Assembly (NCBI GenBank): GCA_944391275.1
Contig: CALXSZ010000089.1
Location: 1 to 5,792, forward strand
DNA: 5,792 nucleotides
DNA from: an uncultured Syntrophomonadaceae bacterium
GTDB taxonomy: Bacteria; Bacillota; Syntrophomonadia; Syntrophomonadales; Syntrophomonadaceae
Reading direction: 5' to 3'
Of the stretch, positions 1 through 5,792 are shown piece after piece (positions within the stretch are counted from its first letter, which is position 1; each line of letters starts with the position of its first letter). The notes below the pieces were generated by a model. It saw only the letters and a program-made list of their open reading frames with translations. It had not been told where the DNA came from and made no database searches. A program made the position numbers and the translations under genes.

Positions 1-14
1 GAAAGTTATCCTTT

Positions 15-1226
15 CTACAAGCCGACTGTTTGACGGGAACGCAGTTTCTTAATCGCAGACTCTAATCCTTCGACCGTTAATTCTTCCATGGGGAAAACTT
101 GACGAATTTGTGCAATGGTATAAGCTCCTTCCGTCCATTCCCAATAACGTTTGGCAATGGGATTTAACCACACCGAATATTCAAAATGCTTGCGGATGCG
201 TTTCAACCATTCAATACCGGGTTTGTCGTTGTTCATTCCCCATTCAATAATTCCGCCGGGCTGCATAAGTTCATACCAGCTCATACTGGCGTCTCCCACA
301 ATAATCACCCGATATTCCGGACTTAAGGTATTTAAAACATACTCAGTATCGTCATAATTGCTCAGGCTGCAACGATAATCCTTATACAGCCAATCATAAA
401 TACAATTATGAAAATAATAAATTTGCAAATCTTTAAATTGGGTCGATTTATTCACGGCTGAGAATAATTGATTGCACAATTTCGTATAGGAAACCATGGA
501 GCCGCCCGTATCCATTAAAAGCAATACCTTCATACTGTTTTCCCGCGGACGATCCCAGACTAATTCCAAACGTCCGGCATTTTTACAAGTTGCCGAGATT
601 GTTCCATCCACATCCAACTCTGTCCGTTGTCCGTCTAAACGGGTTGTAAACTGCCGTAATTTCCGCAAAGCGACCTGAAATTGCCGAACCCCCAAGACTT
701 CATCGGTCCGCAATTCCTGATATTTACGCATGCCAGCCACTTTAACCGCAGATAAATTGCGGGATTCTCCCCCTACGCGGATTCCGCCGGGATGATACCC
801 TGAATGACCAAAAGCCGAAGTTCCGCCGGTTCCAATCCAGTAATTTCCGCCGTGGTGTTCTTCTTTCTGCTCTTTGAGACGTTCTTCAAACATTTTGATG
901 AGTTCATCCAAGCTTTTCGTTTCTTTGAATCCTCTCATATCCGCCGGAATTTCCGTCTTGGGAGGAAGCGTTTTGTCTAACCATTGAAAAATCTGTTCCG
1001 GAAGCCCTTCCGGCGTTTCTACGTCCGAAAAATAACTGGCAAAAGCCAAATCAAAGCGGTCATAGTACGCCTCGGTTTTCACCAATACCGCCCGGCAAAG
1101 ATAATAAAATCCCGTTAAGCTCGATCCGGCCAGACCTTCTTCCAATCCTTCCATGAGCGTCTGCCATTCGTTAAAGGAAACGGGAACGCCAAAATTCTTT
1201 AAATGATAATAGAATTCGGTAAACAA
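15..1226 (-). CDS. CoxE-like VWA domain protein, partner of the adjacent MoxR ATPase
   Basis: A 403-residue soluble protein with a C-terminal von Willebrand A domain. After beta-strand residues MKVLLLM comes D239-T-G-G-S243, the DxGxS form of the metal-ion-dependent adhesion site seen in CoxE-like VWA proteins. A second acidic segment, IIVGDASMS (about 308-316), fits the later metal-site strand. A glycine-rich stretch at about 132-153 (GTGGTSAFGHSGYHPGGIR) resembles a conserved block of this family. No signal peptide or membrane segment is seen. The start is TTG at 1226: the full Shine-Dalgarno AAGGAGGT ends 8 nt before it, and the nearby ATG at 1243-1245 is out of frame. The stop is TAG. The gene lies 35 nt after the MoxR gene and is the last visible gene of the operon. 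In known MoxR-VWA pairs the VWA protein is thought to bind the target and couple it to the ATPase. The target here is unknown. Confidence 0.9.
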   Translation of the reverse strand: MFTEFYYHLKNFGVPVSFNEWQTLMEGLEEGLAGSSLTGFYYLCRAVLVKTEAYYDRFDLAFASYFSDVETPEGLPEQIFQWLDKTLPPKTEIPADMRGFKETKSLDELIKMFEERLKEQKEEHHGGNYWIGTGGTSAFGHSGYHPGGIRVGGESRNLSAVKVAGMRKYQELRTDEVLGVRQFQVALRKLRQFTTRLDGQRTELDVDGTISATCKNAGRLELVWDRPRENSMKVLLLMDTGGSMVSYTKLCNQLFSAVNKSTQFKDLQIYYFHNCIYDWLYKDYRCSLSNYDDTEYVLNTLSPEYRVIIVGDASMSWYELMQPGGIIEWGMNNDKPGIEWLKRIRKHFEYSVWLNPIAKRYWEWTEGAYTIAQIRQVFPMEELTVEGLESAIKKLRSRQTVGL

Positions 1227-1234
1227 ACCTTTCC

Positions 1235-1242
1235 ACCTCCTT
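1235..1242 (-). promoter_or_regulatory. Ribosome binding site that fixes a TTG start
   Basis: On the minus strand this reads AAGGAGGT, an eight-base match to the 16S anti-Shine-Dalgarno. It ends 8 nt before the TTG at 1224-1226. No in-frame ATG or GTG lies at a suitable distance, so the VWA protein almost certainly starts at this TTG. Confidence 0.85.
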
Positions 1243-1261
1243 CATAAGAGTCTCTGCACTT

Positions 1262-2215
1262 TTAGCGGTAGTAGCCATAGGGGTTGCTTCCGCGGCTGCT
1301 TTTGTTTTTCGTTTTCCCCTGTAATTTATCCAACAGAACGTCCAAGTCTTCGTTCTTTTTTAATAATACGCCCATAAAAGGATAATCTTTACGGATTTTA
1401 TCCGGTGAAATTCCTCCAACCACTAATGCTTGAATCCAATCGATTAATTCGCTGGTCGAAGGTTTTTTCTGAATATCGTTCATGTTTCGGATCGCATAAA
1501 AAGCTTCCATCGCCTGCTCCATCAATTTCTTTTCAACATTTGGATGATGAACACGCACAATTTTCTCCATGGCTTCAGCGTCCGGGAAAGCAATATAATG
1601 GAAAATACAGCGGCGTAAAAAGGCGTCCGGAAGTTCTTTTTCCGCATTGCTGGTAATAATCACAATCGGCCGCTGTTTTGCGCGGATGGTTTCCTTCGTT
1701 TCGGGAATATAAAAGCTCATTTGGTCCAATTCCCACAATAAATCGTTCGGGAACTCCAAATCCGCCTTATCAATTTCATCAATCAAAAGAACGACCTGTT
1801 TGTCTCGAATAAACGCTTCGCCCAGTTTGCCCATTTTGATATATTGCTTAATATCGGATACATCGCTCTCGCCAAATTGACTGTCGTATAAGCGCTGAAC
1901 CGTATCATACACGTACAGCCCTTCTTGCGCTTTGGTGGTTGACTTAATGTTCCAAATGATCAGTTCCATATCCAGCCCTTTTGCAATACTTTCGGCCAGC
2001 ATGGTTTTTCCTGTTCCCGGCTCTCCCTTGATCAGCAACGGTTTCTTTAAAGCCATCGCGATATTCACACTATTGCGCAATTCATCCGATACAATATAGT
2101 CGGATGATCCTCGATATTGTAACATTTCTTTTGCCATGATTATATCCTCCTCTTGAGCCTTTCGTTTTTGACCTAAGAATCCTTTTCCCCATAGGGATGG
2201 TGTTTTTTTCTTCAT
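1262..2215 (-). CDS. MoxR-family AAA+ ATPase
   Basis: A cytoplasmic AAA+ ATPase of the MoxR group (CoxD-like), which hydrolyses ATP to remodel or activate protein complexes with a VWA partner. From the upstream start (317 residues), Walker A is GEPGTGKT (64-71), Walker B is LLIDEID (143-149), sensor 1 is TSN (188-190), and an arginine-finger-like LRR follows at 200-202. The C-terminal lid ends in a basic, Gly/Tyr-rich tail (about 301-317, ending NPYGYYR). Two in-frame ATG starts each have a good ribosome site: 2215 (GGAGAG, 6 nt) and 2137 (AGGAGG, 8 nt). The later start gives 291 residues, nearer the usual family length and starting close to the conserved domain. The extra 26 residues are lysine-rich and match no motif I know. 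The gene is 41 nt after the flavoprotein gene and 35 nt before the VWA gene, with no terminator between them, so the three are probably co-transcribed. Confidence 0.93.
   Translation of the reverse strand: MKKKTPSLWGKGFLGQKRKAQEEDIIMAKEMLQYRGSSDYIVSDELRNSVNIAMALKKPLLIKGEPGTGKTMLAESIAKGLDMELIIWNIKSTTKAQEGLYVYDTVQRLYDSQFGESDVSDIKQYIKMGKLGEAFIRDKQVVLLIDEIDKADLEFPNDLLWELDQMSFYIPETKETIRAKQRPIVIITSNAEKELPDAFLRRCIFHYIAFPDAEAMEKIVRVHHPNVEKKLMEQAMEAFYAIRNMNDIQKKPSTSELIDWIQALVVGGISPDKIRKDYPFMGVLLKKNEDLDVLLDKLQGKTKNKSSRGSNPYGYYR
2146..2151 (-). promoter_or_regulatory. Internal ribosome binding site for the alternative MoxR start
   Basis: The minus strand reads AGGAGG, followed after 8 nt by an in-frame ATG at 2135-2137. 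The strength and spacing are ideal, which supports initiation at MAKEML rather than, or in addition to, the upstream ATG at 2215. Confidence 0.6.
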
Positions 2216-2221
2216 ATTTTT

Positions 2222-2227
2222 CTCTCC
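2222..2227 (-). promoter_or_regulatory. Ribosome binding site for the upstream MoxR start
   Basis: The minus strand reads GGAGAG, 6 nt before the ATG at 2213-2215. It is a good but slightly weaker site than the internal one, so the sequence does not decide between the two starts. Confidence 0.55.
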
Positions 2228-2256
2228 AGGAAAAAAATTATTGAATCCTTATCTTT

Positions 2257-3504
2257 TTATCTTTCCTGAGCAGCGTACCGCCCCGCACAATATCCCGTAG
2301 AAAAAGCCGCCTGCAAATTAAACCCGCCCGTGTATCCATCTACATCCAGTAATTCGCCCGCAAAATAGAGTCCTGGGGCATATTTGGATTCCATCGTTTT
2401 GGGGTTAATCTCCTTGATGGAAACGCCTCCACAGGTAACAATCGCTTCTTTGATGGGGCGGCATCCTGTAACGGTGAACGATAATCTTTTCAAGCATTCA
2501 AGGACTTCTCGTCTTTCCGATTTTGTCATTTCACTACAGGATTTTTCCGGCGCAACTCCGCTAAGCGCCAAAAAAACAGGAATCAACTTACTCGGAAGCA
2601 ACTCCGATAGAACATTTTTAAATTGTTTCTTCGCATATCGAGCAAAATCCCGCTGTAAACGCTTGTCAAGTGTCTCTTCCGTTAACGCTGGTTTCAAATC
2701 CAACTGCATTCTGACATGTTTCTTGTGTCGATGCATGTATTCCCCAATATCCCGACTCATCGAAAGTACAATCGGTCCCGAAATGCCAAAATGCGTAAAG
2801 AGCATTTCCCCAAATTCTTCGTTAATCTTTTTCCCATCTTCTTGAAAAGCCGTTAGCTGGATATTTTTTAAACTCAATCCCTGTAGTTGCGTAACCCATG
2901 CTTCCTGCGTCGTTAGAGGAATTAATCCGGGCCGCAAATCCGTAATGCAATGTCCGAATTGTTTCGCAAAGGCATACCCGTCTCCTGTCGATCCGGTACC
3001 CGGATAAGAAAGTCCTCCCGTAGCCAAAATAACCGCGTCTGCGTCAATTGAACCGCCTTCATAAACGACCGAATAGGCAGCGCCCCGAGATTCTTTTTCA
3101 ATGCGTTTGACGGCTGTCCGACACAAAATGCGTACGCCCTTCTGCCTGCACCAACGGACTAAAGCCGATACAACCTCTTCCGCCTGATCGCTGACTGGAA
3201 AAACACGATGCCCACGTTCCACTTTCAAAGGCACGCCGCAAGTTTCTAAAAAAGAAATCATATCTCGATTGGAGAATTGATGGATCGCGCTGTACAAAAA
3301 TTTTCCATTACGAGGATACTGTTTCAGTAATTCTTCCGGTTCCAGCGCTGAGGTAACGTTACAGCGGCCTTTTCCCGTAATCGCCAATTTTCTTCCGGGA
3401 CGATCTTTTTTCTCCAATAAGATCACGCGGGCGCCCCCTTCAGCCGCACTTCCTGCAGCCATTAAACCGGAAGCGCCTCCCCCAACAATAACCACTTGCC
3501 GCAT
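2257..3504 (-). CDS. HI0933/BaiN-family FAD-dependent oxidoreductase
   Basis: A flavoprotein of the HI0933 family (also annotated BaiN-like NAD(P)/FAD-dependent oxidoreductase), 415 residues from the chosen start, which is normal for the family. Near the N-terminus is the Rossmann dinucleotide motif GGGASG (8-13), followed by an acidic residue, E31, expected to bind the FAD ribose. Family blocks follow: TGKGRCN (44-50), ILATGG (159-164), GEMLFTHFGISGP (232-244) and a C-terminal FAD-contacting segment around 378-404 (GLYFAGELLDVDGYTGGF). Substrate and physiological role are poorly known for most members; BaiN itself was linked to bile-acid reduction in gut clostridia, which cannot be assumed here. 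The start is ATG at 3504 with GGAGAGG just upstream. The frame stays open to a TTG at 3585, but that TTG is part of the -35 box and so would not be transcribed. It is the first gene of the minus-strand operon. Confidence 0.93.
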   Translation of the reverse strand: MRQVVIVGGGASGLMAAGSAAEGGARVILLEKKDRPGRKLAITGKGRCNVTSALEPEELLKQYPRNGKFLYSAIHQFSNRDMISFLETCGVPLKVERGHRVFPVSDQAEEVVSALVRWCRQKGVRILCRTAVKRIEKESRGAAYSVVYEGGSIDADAVILATGGLSYPGTGSTGDGYAFAKQFGHCITDLRPGLIPLTTQEAWVTQLQGLSLKNIQLTAFQEDGKKINEEFGEMLFTHFGISGPIVLSMSRDIGEYMHRHKKHVRMQLDLKPALTEETLDKRLQRDFARYAKKQFKNVLSELLPSKLIPVFLALSGVAPEKSCSEMTKSERREVLECLKRLSFTVTGCRPIKEAIVTCGGVSIKEINPKTMESKYAPGLYFAGELLDVDGYTGGFNLQAAFSTGYCAGRYAAQER

Positions 3505-3509
3505 GTTGC

Positions 3510-3516
3510 CTCTCCG
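3510..3516 (-). promoter_or_regulatory. Ribosome binding site fixing the flavoprotein start
   Basis: The minus strand reads GGAGAGG shortly before the ATG at 3502-3504. Together with the promoter just upstream it makes MRQVVIVGGG the protein start, immediately before the FAD-binding beta strand as usual in this family. Confidence 0.7.
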
Positions 3517-3556
3517 TTCATCTATTATTGAAAAATCAGAAATTCCCACGAATTTC

Positions 3557-3585
3557 ATTATAGGGGATCGCGCTCTGAAACTCAA
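3557..3585 (-). promoter_or_regulatory. Housekeeping-type promoter of the flavoprotein-MoxR-VWA operon
   Basis: On the minus strand, TTGAGT (3585-3580, four of six matches to TTGACA) is followed after exactly 17 nt by a perfect TATAAT (3562-3557). Transcription would start near 3550, giving a leader of roughly 45 nt before the ATG at 3504. No second clear promoter was seen before the MoxR or VWA genes. Confidence 0.75.
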
Positions 3586-3617
3586 GGGAAGTCCTCAACT
3601 TTTTTGCAGCTCCTCTT

Positions 3618-3640
3618 GGAATCAAACAACGTTTGATTCC
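3618..3640. repeat. Perfect inverted repeat between divergent promoters, candidate operator
   Basis: GGAATCAAAC and its exact reverse complement GTTTGATTCC are separated by AAC: ten paired bases with a 3-nt spacer. The centre at 3629 lies about 79 bp upstream of the predicted minus-strand transcription start and about 73 bp upstream of the plus-strand one. Neither side is followed by a T-run and no gene ends here, so it is not a terminator. Symmetry and position fit a binding site for a dimeric regulator acting on one or both promoters. The regulator is not in the window and I do not recognise the half-site. Confidence 0.6.
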
Positions 3641-3665
3641 GGAAAAGATAAACCGGACAAAAGTC

Positions 3666-3695
3666 TTGTATTTTCTCTCAAAATAAACTTATAAT
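3666..3695 (+). promoter_or_regulatory. Promoter of the universal stress protein gene
   Basis: TTGTAT (3666-3671, a weak -35 with the TTG core) is followed after 18 nt by a perfect TATAAT (3690-3695). The expected start point is near 3702, leaving a leader of about 50 nt. The weak -35 would suit a promoter helped by an activator bound upstream. Confidence 0.65.
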
Positions 3696-3753
3696 GAATA
3701 AAGTCATATAAAAATGTTCAGAATCCGGATAAAGTTATAAAGGAGGGGACAAG

Positions 3754-4188
3754 ATGCTTGAAAAAGATATCTCAGCGATTGTTGCCACGGACGGATCAGA
3801 CTATTCCTTAAAGGCCGCTAGAAAAGCTTCTGTCATGCTCAAAAACGGCGTTTTAAAAAAAGTTACAGTTATTTACGTCGTTGAAACGGAGAAAGATATG
3901 AATCGATTAACTTCCTTGAAAGAAACATTAGAGGAAGAAGGCAAAGAAATTTTAGGCCGCACGTTGGCGGTTATGCCATATCAACAGGGGGTTAAGCACG
4001 AAATCCTATTCGGGGACCCCGCAGCAAAAATTTGTGAATATGCTCGAAAAAACCAGATGGATGTAATCATTATGGGGGCCAAAGGCCGCAGTGAGGTCAT
4101 GGATTTATTGATTGGAAGCGTATGCAACAAAATTGTTCATTATGCGCCTTGTTCGGTGTTATTGATGCGAATTTCAGAGTGGGACTAA
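3754..4188 (+). CDS. Universal stress protein, ATP-binding UspA type
   Basis: A single-domain cytoplasmic universal stress protein of 144 residues, the usual size. The N-terminal strand ends in VATDGS with D13, the adenine-pocket aspartate typical of the family. The C-terminal nucleotide motif G-2x-G-9x-G(S/T) is complete: G108-A-K-G111, nine residues, then G121-S122. This places it in the ATP-binding class (MJ0577-like) rather than the non-binding UspA class. The family acts as dimers in stress survival; no specific partner is implied by the sequence. ATG at 3754 has an excellent Shine-Dalgarno, AGGAGG at 3741-3746, 7 nt upstream. The gene has its own promoter and terminator, so it is monocistronic. 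It is transcribed away from the flavoprotein operon and toward the DUF456 gene. Confidence 0.95.
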   Translation: MLEKDISAIVATDGSDYSLKAARKASVMLKNGVLKKVTVIYVVETEKDMNRLTSLKETLEEEGKEILGRTLAVMPYQQGVKHEILFGDPAAKICEYARKNQMDVIIMGAKGRSEVMDLLIGSVCNKIVHYAPCSVLLMRISEWD

Positions 4189-4205
4189 CCGAAAAAAGTA
4201 TGGAT

Positions 4206-4240
4206 AAAGCCTGTGGCGTCTCTCAACCACAGGCTTTTTT
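4206..4240 (+). terminator. Rho-independent terminator of the stress protein gene
   Basis: AAAGCCTGTGG (4206-4216) pairs perfectly with CCACAGGCTTT (4227-4237) around a 10-nt loop, and the plus strand continues as a T-run to 4240. It begins 17 nt after the stress protein stop. In the opposite direction the hairpin lies directly after the DUF456 stop codon, but the minus-strand tail reads TTTATCCATAC before a T-run, so termination there should be weaker. Confidence 0.92.
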
Positions 4241-4734
4241 CAAAAGAGTGCGATGATGAAAGAAATCAGAAATCCTACTCCCAGAATAACTTTAAATAAC
4301 GTTCCGGAGATAAATCCCACCAATGCGCCTATACTGGAGCGAAAAGCGCGTGTGGAATCTTTATACAAGTAATATTCTACAATAAACGCCCCTAAAAAGC
4401 AGAAAATTAATATGCCAAACGGCGGCCAGATAAATATTCCAACGATACTACCAATCGCAGAGCCAATAATCGCGCGATTGTCGGATTTAAAGACTTTCAT
4501 CCCCAAAATCATACTCAGCTGATCGACCACAATCGAAATGATTGTAAATATGCCGAGTACAATTAAATACGTCGGGCTGATATGTTCAAATCCATCATAC
4601 CAACCATAAAGCAAAATCGCAAGGAACGCCAATGGGATACCGGGTAAAACCGGGACAAAGGTCCCTAAAATGCCTACAATAATCGCACAGATTGTCAACA
4701 AAATAAAAATAATGGTCATGGCAGTTTCTGCCAT
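4240..4734 (-). CDS. DUF456 family membrane protein
   Basis: A 164-residue, very hydrophobic protein with about five or six predicted membrane segments: roughly 6-28, 30-46, 54-76, 87-105, 105-122 and 132-163. It matches the DUF456 pattern I recall: a small-residue/proline loop GTFVPVLPGIPLAF (24-37), an aspartate in the middle helix with DQLS (71-74), then glycine-rich paired helices (GSAIGSIVGIFIWPPFG, 91-107). The function of this family is unknown; it is an inner-membrane protein with no catalytic motif visible. ATG at 4734 has AGGAGG (4745-4750) 10 nt upstream; a second ATG six codons in has no better site. It follows the PLP enzyme gene by 31 nt on the same strand, so the two are probably one transcript. 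It converges on the stress protein gene. Confidence 0.9.
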   Translation of the reverse strand: MAETAMTIIFILLTICAIIVGILGTFVPVLPGIPLAFLAILLYGWYDGFEHISPTYLIVLGIFTIISIVVDQLSMILGMKVFKSDNRAIIGSAIGSIVGIFIWPPFGILIFCFLGAFIVEYYLYKDSTRAFRSSIGALVGFISGTLFKVILGVGFLISFIIALF

Positions 4735-4765
4735 CTATCCGATTCCTCCTTTTTTATCCGCTCCA

Positions 4766-5792
4766 TCAACGGTTTTCTATGAATCTTTCCACTAACTTTC
4801 CTACCACAAAACGAACGTGTTCGTACGTCAATCCCCCTTGCCAAAAAATGGTATAAGGTTTACGTAAAGGCGCATCGCAAGACAACTCAATGGAAGAGCC
4901 TTGGATAAAAGTCCCCGCCGCCATAACGATTTTGTCTTCATAGCTGGGCATGTCCCCATATTCTAATGTAATATCGCTGTCAATGGGCGAAAAAGTTTGT
5001 ACCATTTGACAAAACTCCCGGACCTGCTCAGGCGATTCCATCTGTATCGCCTGTACAATATCGCTGCGTAGGTCGTTCCAACGTGGAGAAACTGGTTTTC
5101 CAAATTTTTCTTCCATGAGATAAGATAACAAACAAGCGCCTTTTAACGCCTGCCCCACGACATGCGGAGCTAAAAAGAGCCCTTGATAATTGAGTCGAGG
5201 CGTCAGTTGGCTGGCTCCTACCTCTTTCCCCAATCCAGGAGCGGTTAAGTAAAAAGCAATCCGTTCAATCAGGTCTTTTTTCCCCGTTAGATACCCGCCC
5301 GATACAGCCATTCCGCCTCCTGGATTTTTAATGAGTGAACCCGCCATAATATCTGCTCCGACTTCGGTGGGTTCTTCCAGACAAGTAAATTCCCCATAAC
5401 AATTATCCACCATTATAAGAATATTTGGGCTAACGGATCGAACCCAAGCAATGATCTTTTTGATTTCCGGCAGCGTACATCCCGGCCGCAGGCTATAACC
5501 GCGGGAACGCTGCAACAAAACCATCGTGGTTTGCGGTGTAACAATTTGTTTCGCTGCTTCATAATCAAACTTTAATTCTTCATTTAACGGCACTTCCTTA
5601 TAGTGGACGCCTTTTTTGATTAACGTTCCCGGCAGATCCAAGGTCTTGCCAATCACCGTACAGAGCGTATCATACGGCGCACCCAAAAGAGAAACCAACT
5701 CGTCTCCGGGTTTTAATAAAGCAAAAAGCGGCAGCGATACCGCATGGGTGCCCGATACAATTTGGGCGCGTACAATCGAATCTTCCGCCCCG
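4766..5792 (-). CDS. PLP-dependent methionine gamma-lyase-like ('aluminium resistance', YnbB-type) protein, 5' end missing
   Basis: A fold-type I PLP enzyme related to Cys/Met metabolism lyases and annotated as methionine gamma-lyase family or 'aluminium resistance' protein. The frame is open to the window edge: 341 codons are visible and the first 70-90 are probably outside, judging from a usual family length near 410-430. The first residues read RAQIVSGTHAVSLPLFALLKPGDEL, split here as RAQIVSGTHAV (cofactor-phosphate region) and the following helix. The TTG at 5698 is an internal codon, not a start. Later come VDNCYGEF, with the PLP-ring aspartate (codon near 5407), and SLIKNPGGG, with the likely Schiff-base lysine (codon 5327-5329). 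The true substrate is not established from sequence; the aluminium label is historical. In Bacillus subtilis the homologue ynbB lies between ynbA (hflX) and glnR; whether that context holds here lies outside the window. Confidence 0.92.
   Translation of the reverse strand, partial: GAEDSIVRAQIVSGTHAVSLPLFALLKPGDELVSLLGAPYDTLCTVIGKTLDLPGTLIKKGVHYKEVPLNEELKFDYEAAKQIVTPQTTMVLLQRSRGYSLRPGCTLPEIKKIIAWVRSVSPNILIMVDNCYGEFTCLEEPTEVGADIMAGSLIKNPGGGMAVSGGYLTGKKDLIERIAFYLTAPGLGKEVGASQLTPRLNYQGLFLAPHVVGQALKGACLLSYLMEEKFGKPVSPRWNDLRSDIVQAIQMESPEQVREFCQMVQTFSPIDSDITLEYGDMPSYEDKIVMAAGTFIQGSSIELSCDAPLRKPYTIFWQGGLTYEHVRFVVGKLVERFIENR

Noticed and set aside
1..15. Possible terminator after the VWA gene (GAAAG, 5 nt, CTTTC)
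   Set aside because: Only five AT-rich pairs, overlapping the stop codon and at the window edge, with no visible T-run.
1405..1656. An 83-codon plus-strand open frame inside the MoxR gene
   Set aside because: It is antisense to a strongly conserved ATPase domain and resembles no family I know.
2139..2144. TATAAT on the minus strand just before the internal MoxR ATG
   Set aside because: There is no -35-like element at 16-18 nt, and a start point 7 nt downstream would fall at or after the ATG.
2384..2845. A 153-codon plus-strand open frame
   Set aside because: It lies wholly inside the well-supported flavoprotein gene on the other strand, has no convincing ribosome site and no recognisable domain.
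3503..3694. A plus-strand 63-codon frame across the intergenic region
   Set aside because: It overlaps both promoters and the palindrome and has no ribosome site; it is best explained as chance.
3635..3734. Two similar TCCGGA-containing stretches (3635-3652 and 3721-3734) as a direct repeat
   Set aside because: The match is short and imperfect, and the first overlaps the palindrome arm; chance is a sufficient explanation.
5696..5698. A TTG start for the PLP enzyme giving 310 residues
   Set aside because: The frame continues upstream to the window edge with family-typical sequence (IVSGTHAV, LLKPGDE), so this TTG is an internal leucine codon.

Overview
The window reads as an ordinary chromosomal segment of a low-to-mid-GC bacterium of the Bacillota type. 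The evidence is strong AGGAGG-type Shine-Dalgarno sites before most genes, consensus TATAAT promoters, and protein families common in Clostridia, Negativicutes and Bacilli: an HI0933/BaiN-type flavoprotein, an YnbB-type PLP enzyme and DUF456. No genus can be named from the sequence alone. There are no tRNA or rRNA genes, transposases, CRISPR arrays or phage genes.

Layout. Positions 15-3504 hold a three-gene operon on the minus strand. In transcription order it is an HI0933-family FAD oxidoreductase (start best placed at 3504), a MoxR-type AAA+ ATPase, and a CoxE-like von Willebrand A (VWA) domain protein. Its promoter (TTGAGT, 17 nt, TATAAT) lies at 3557-3585. A divergent promoter at 3666-3695 drives a monocistronic plus-strand universal stress protein gene (3754-4188). 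A perfect 10-bp inverted repeat with a 3-nt spacer (3618-3640) sits midway between the two promoters and is a candidate operator. The stress gene ends at a strong hairpin terminator (4206-4240), which touches the stop codon of a convergent minus-strand DUF456 membrane protein gene (4240-4734). Upstream of that gene, 31 bp away on the same strand, is a PLP-dependent enzyme of the methionine gamma-lyase-like / 'aluminium resistance' family. It runs off the right edge of the window, so its N-terminus is missing.

How the genes may work together. MoxR ATPases and VWA proteins form a known chaperone pair that remodels or loads metal into a target enzyme. Here the pair follows a flavoprotein gene with no obvious metalloenzyme target in view. 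Either the target is encoded elsewhere or the flavoprotein is functionally linked to the pair. The divergent stress-protein gene and the shared palindrome suggest a common stress or redox signal, but this is inference. No clearly new multi-gene system is visible. The best leads are the flavoprotein-MoxR-VWA operon and the palindrome between the divergent promoters.
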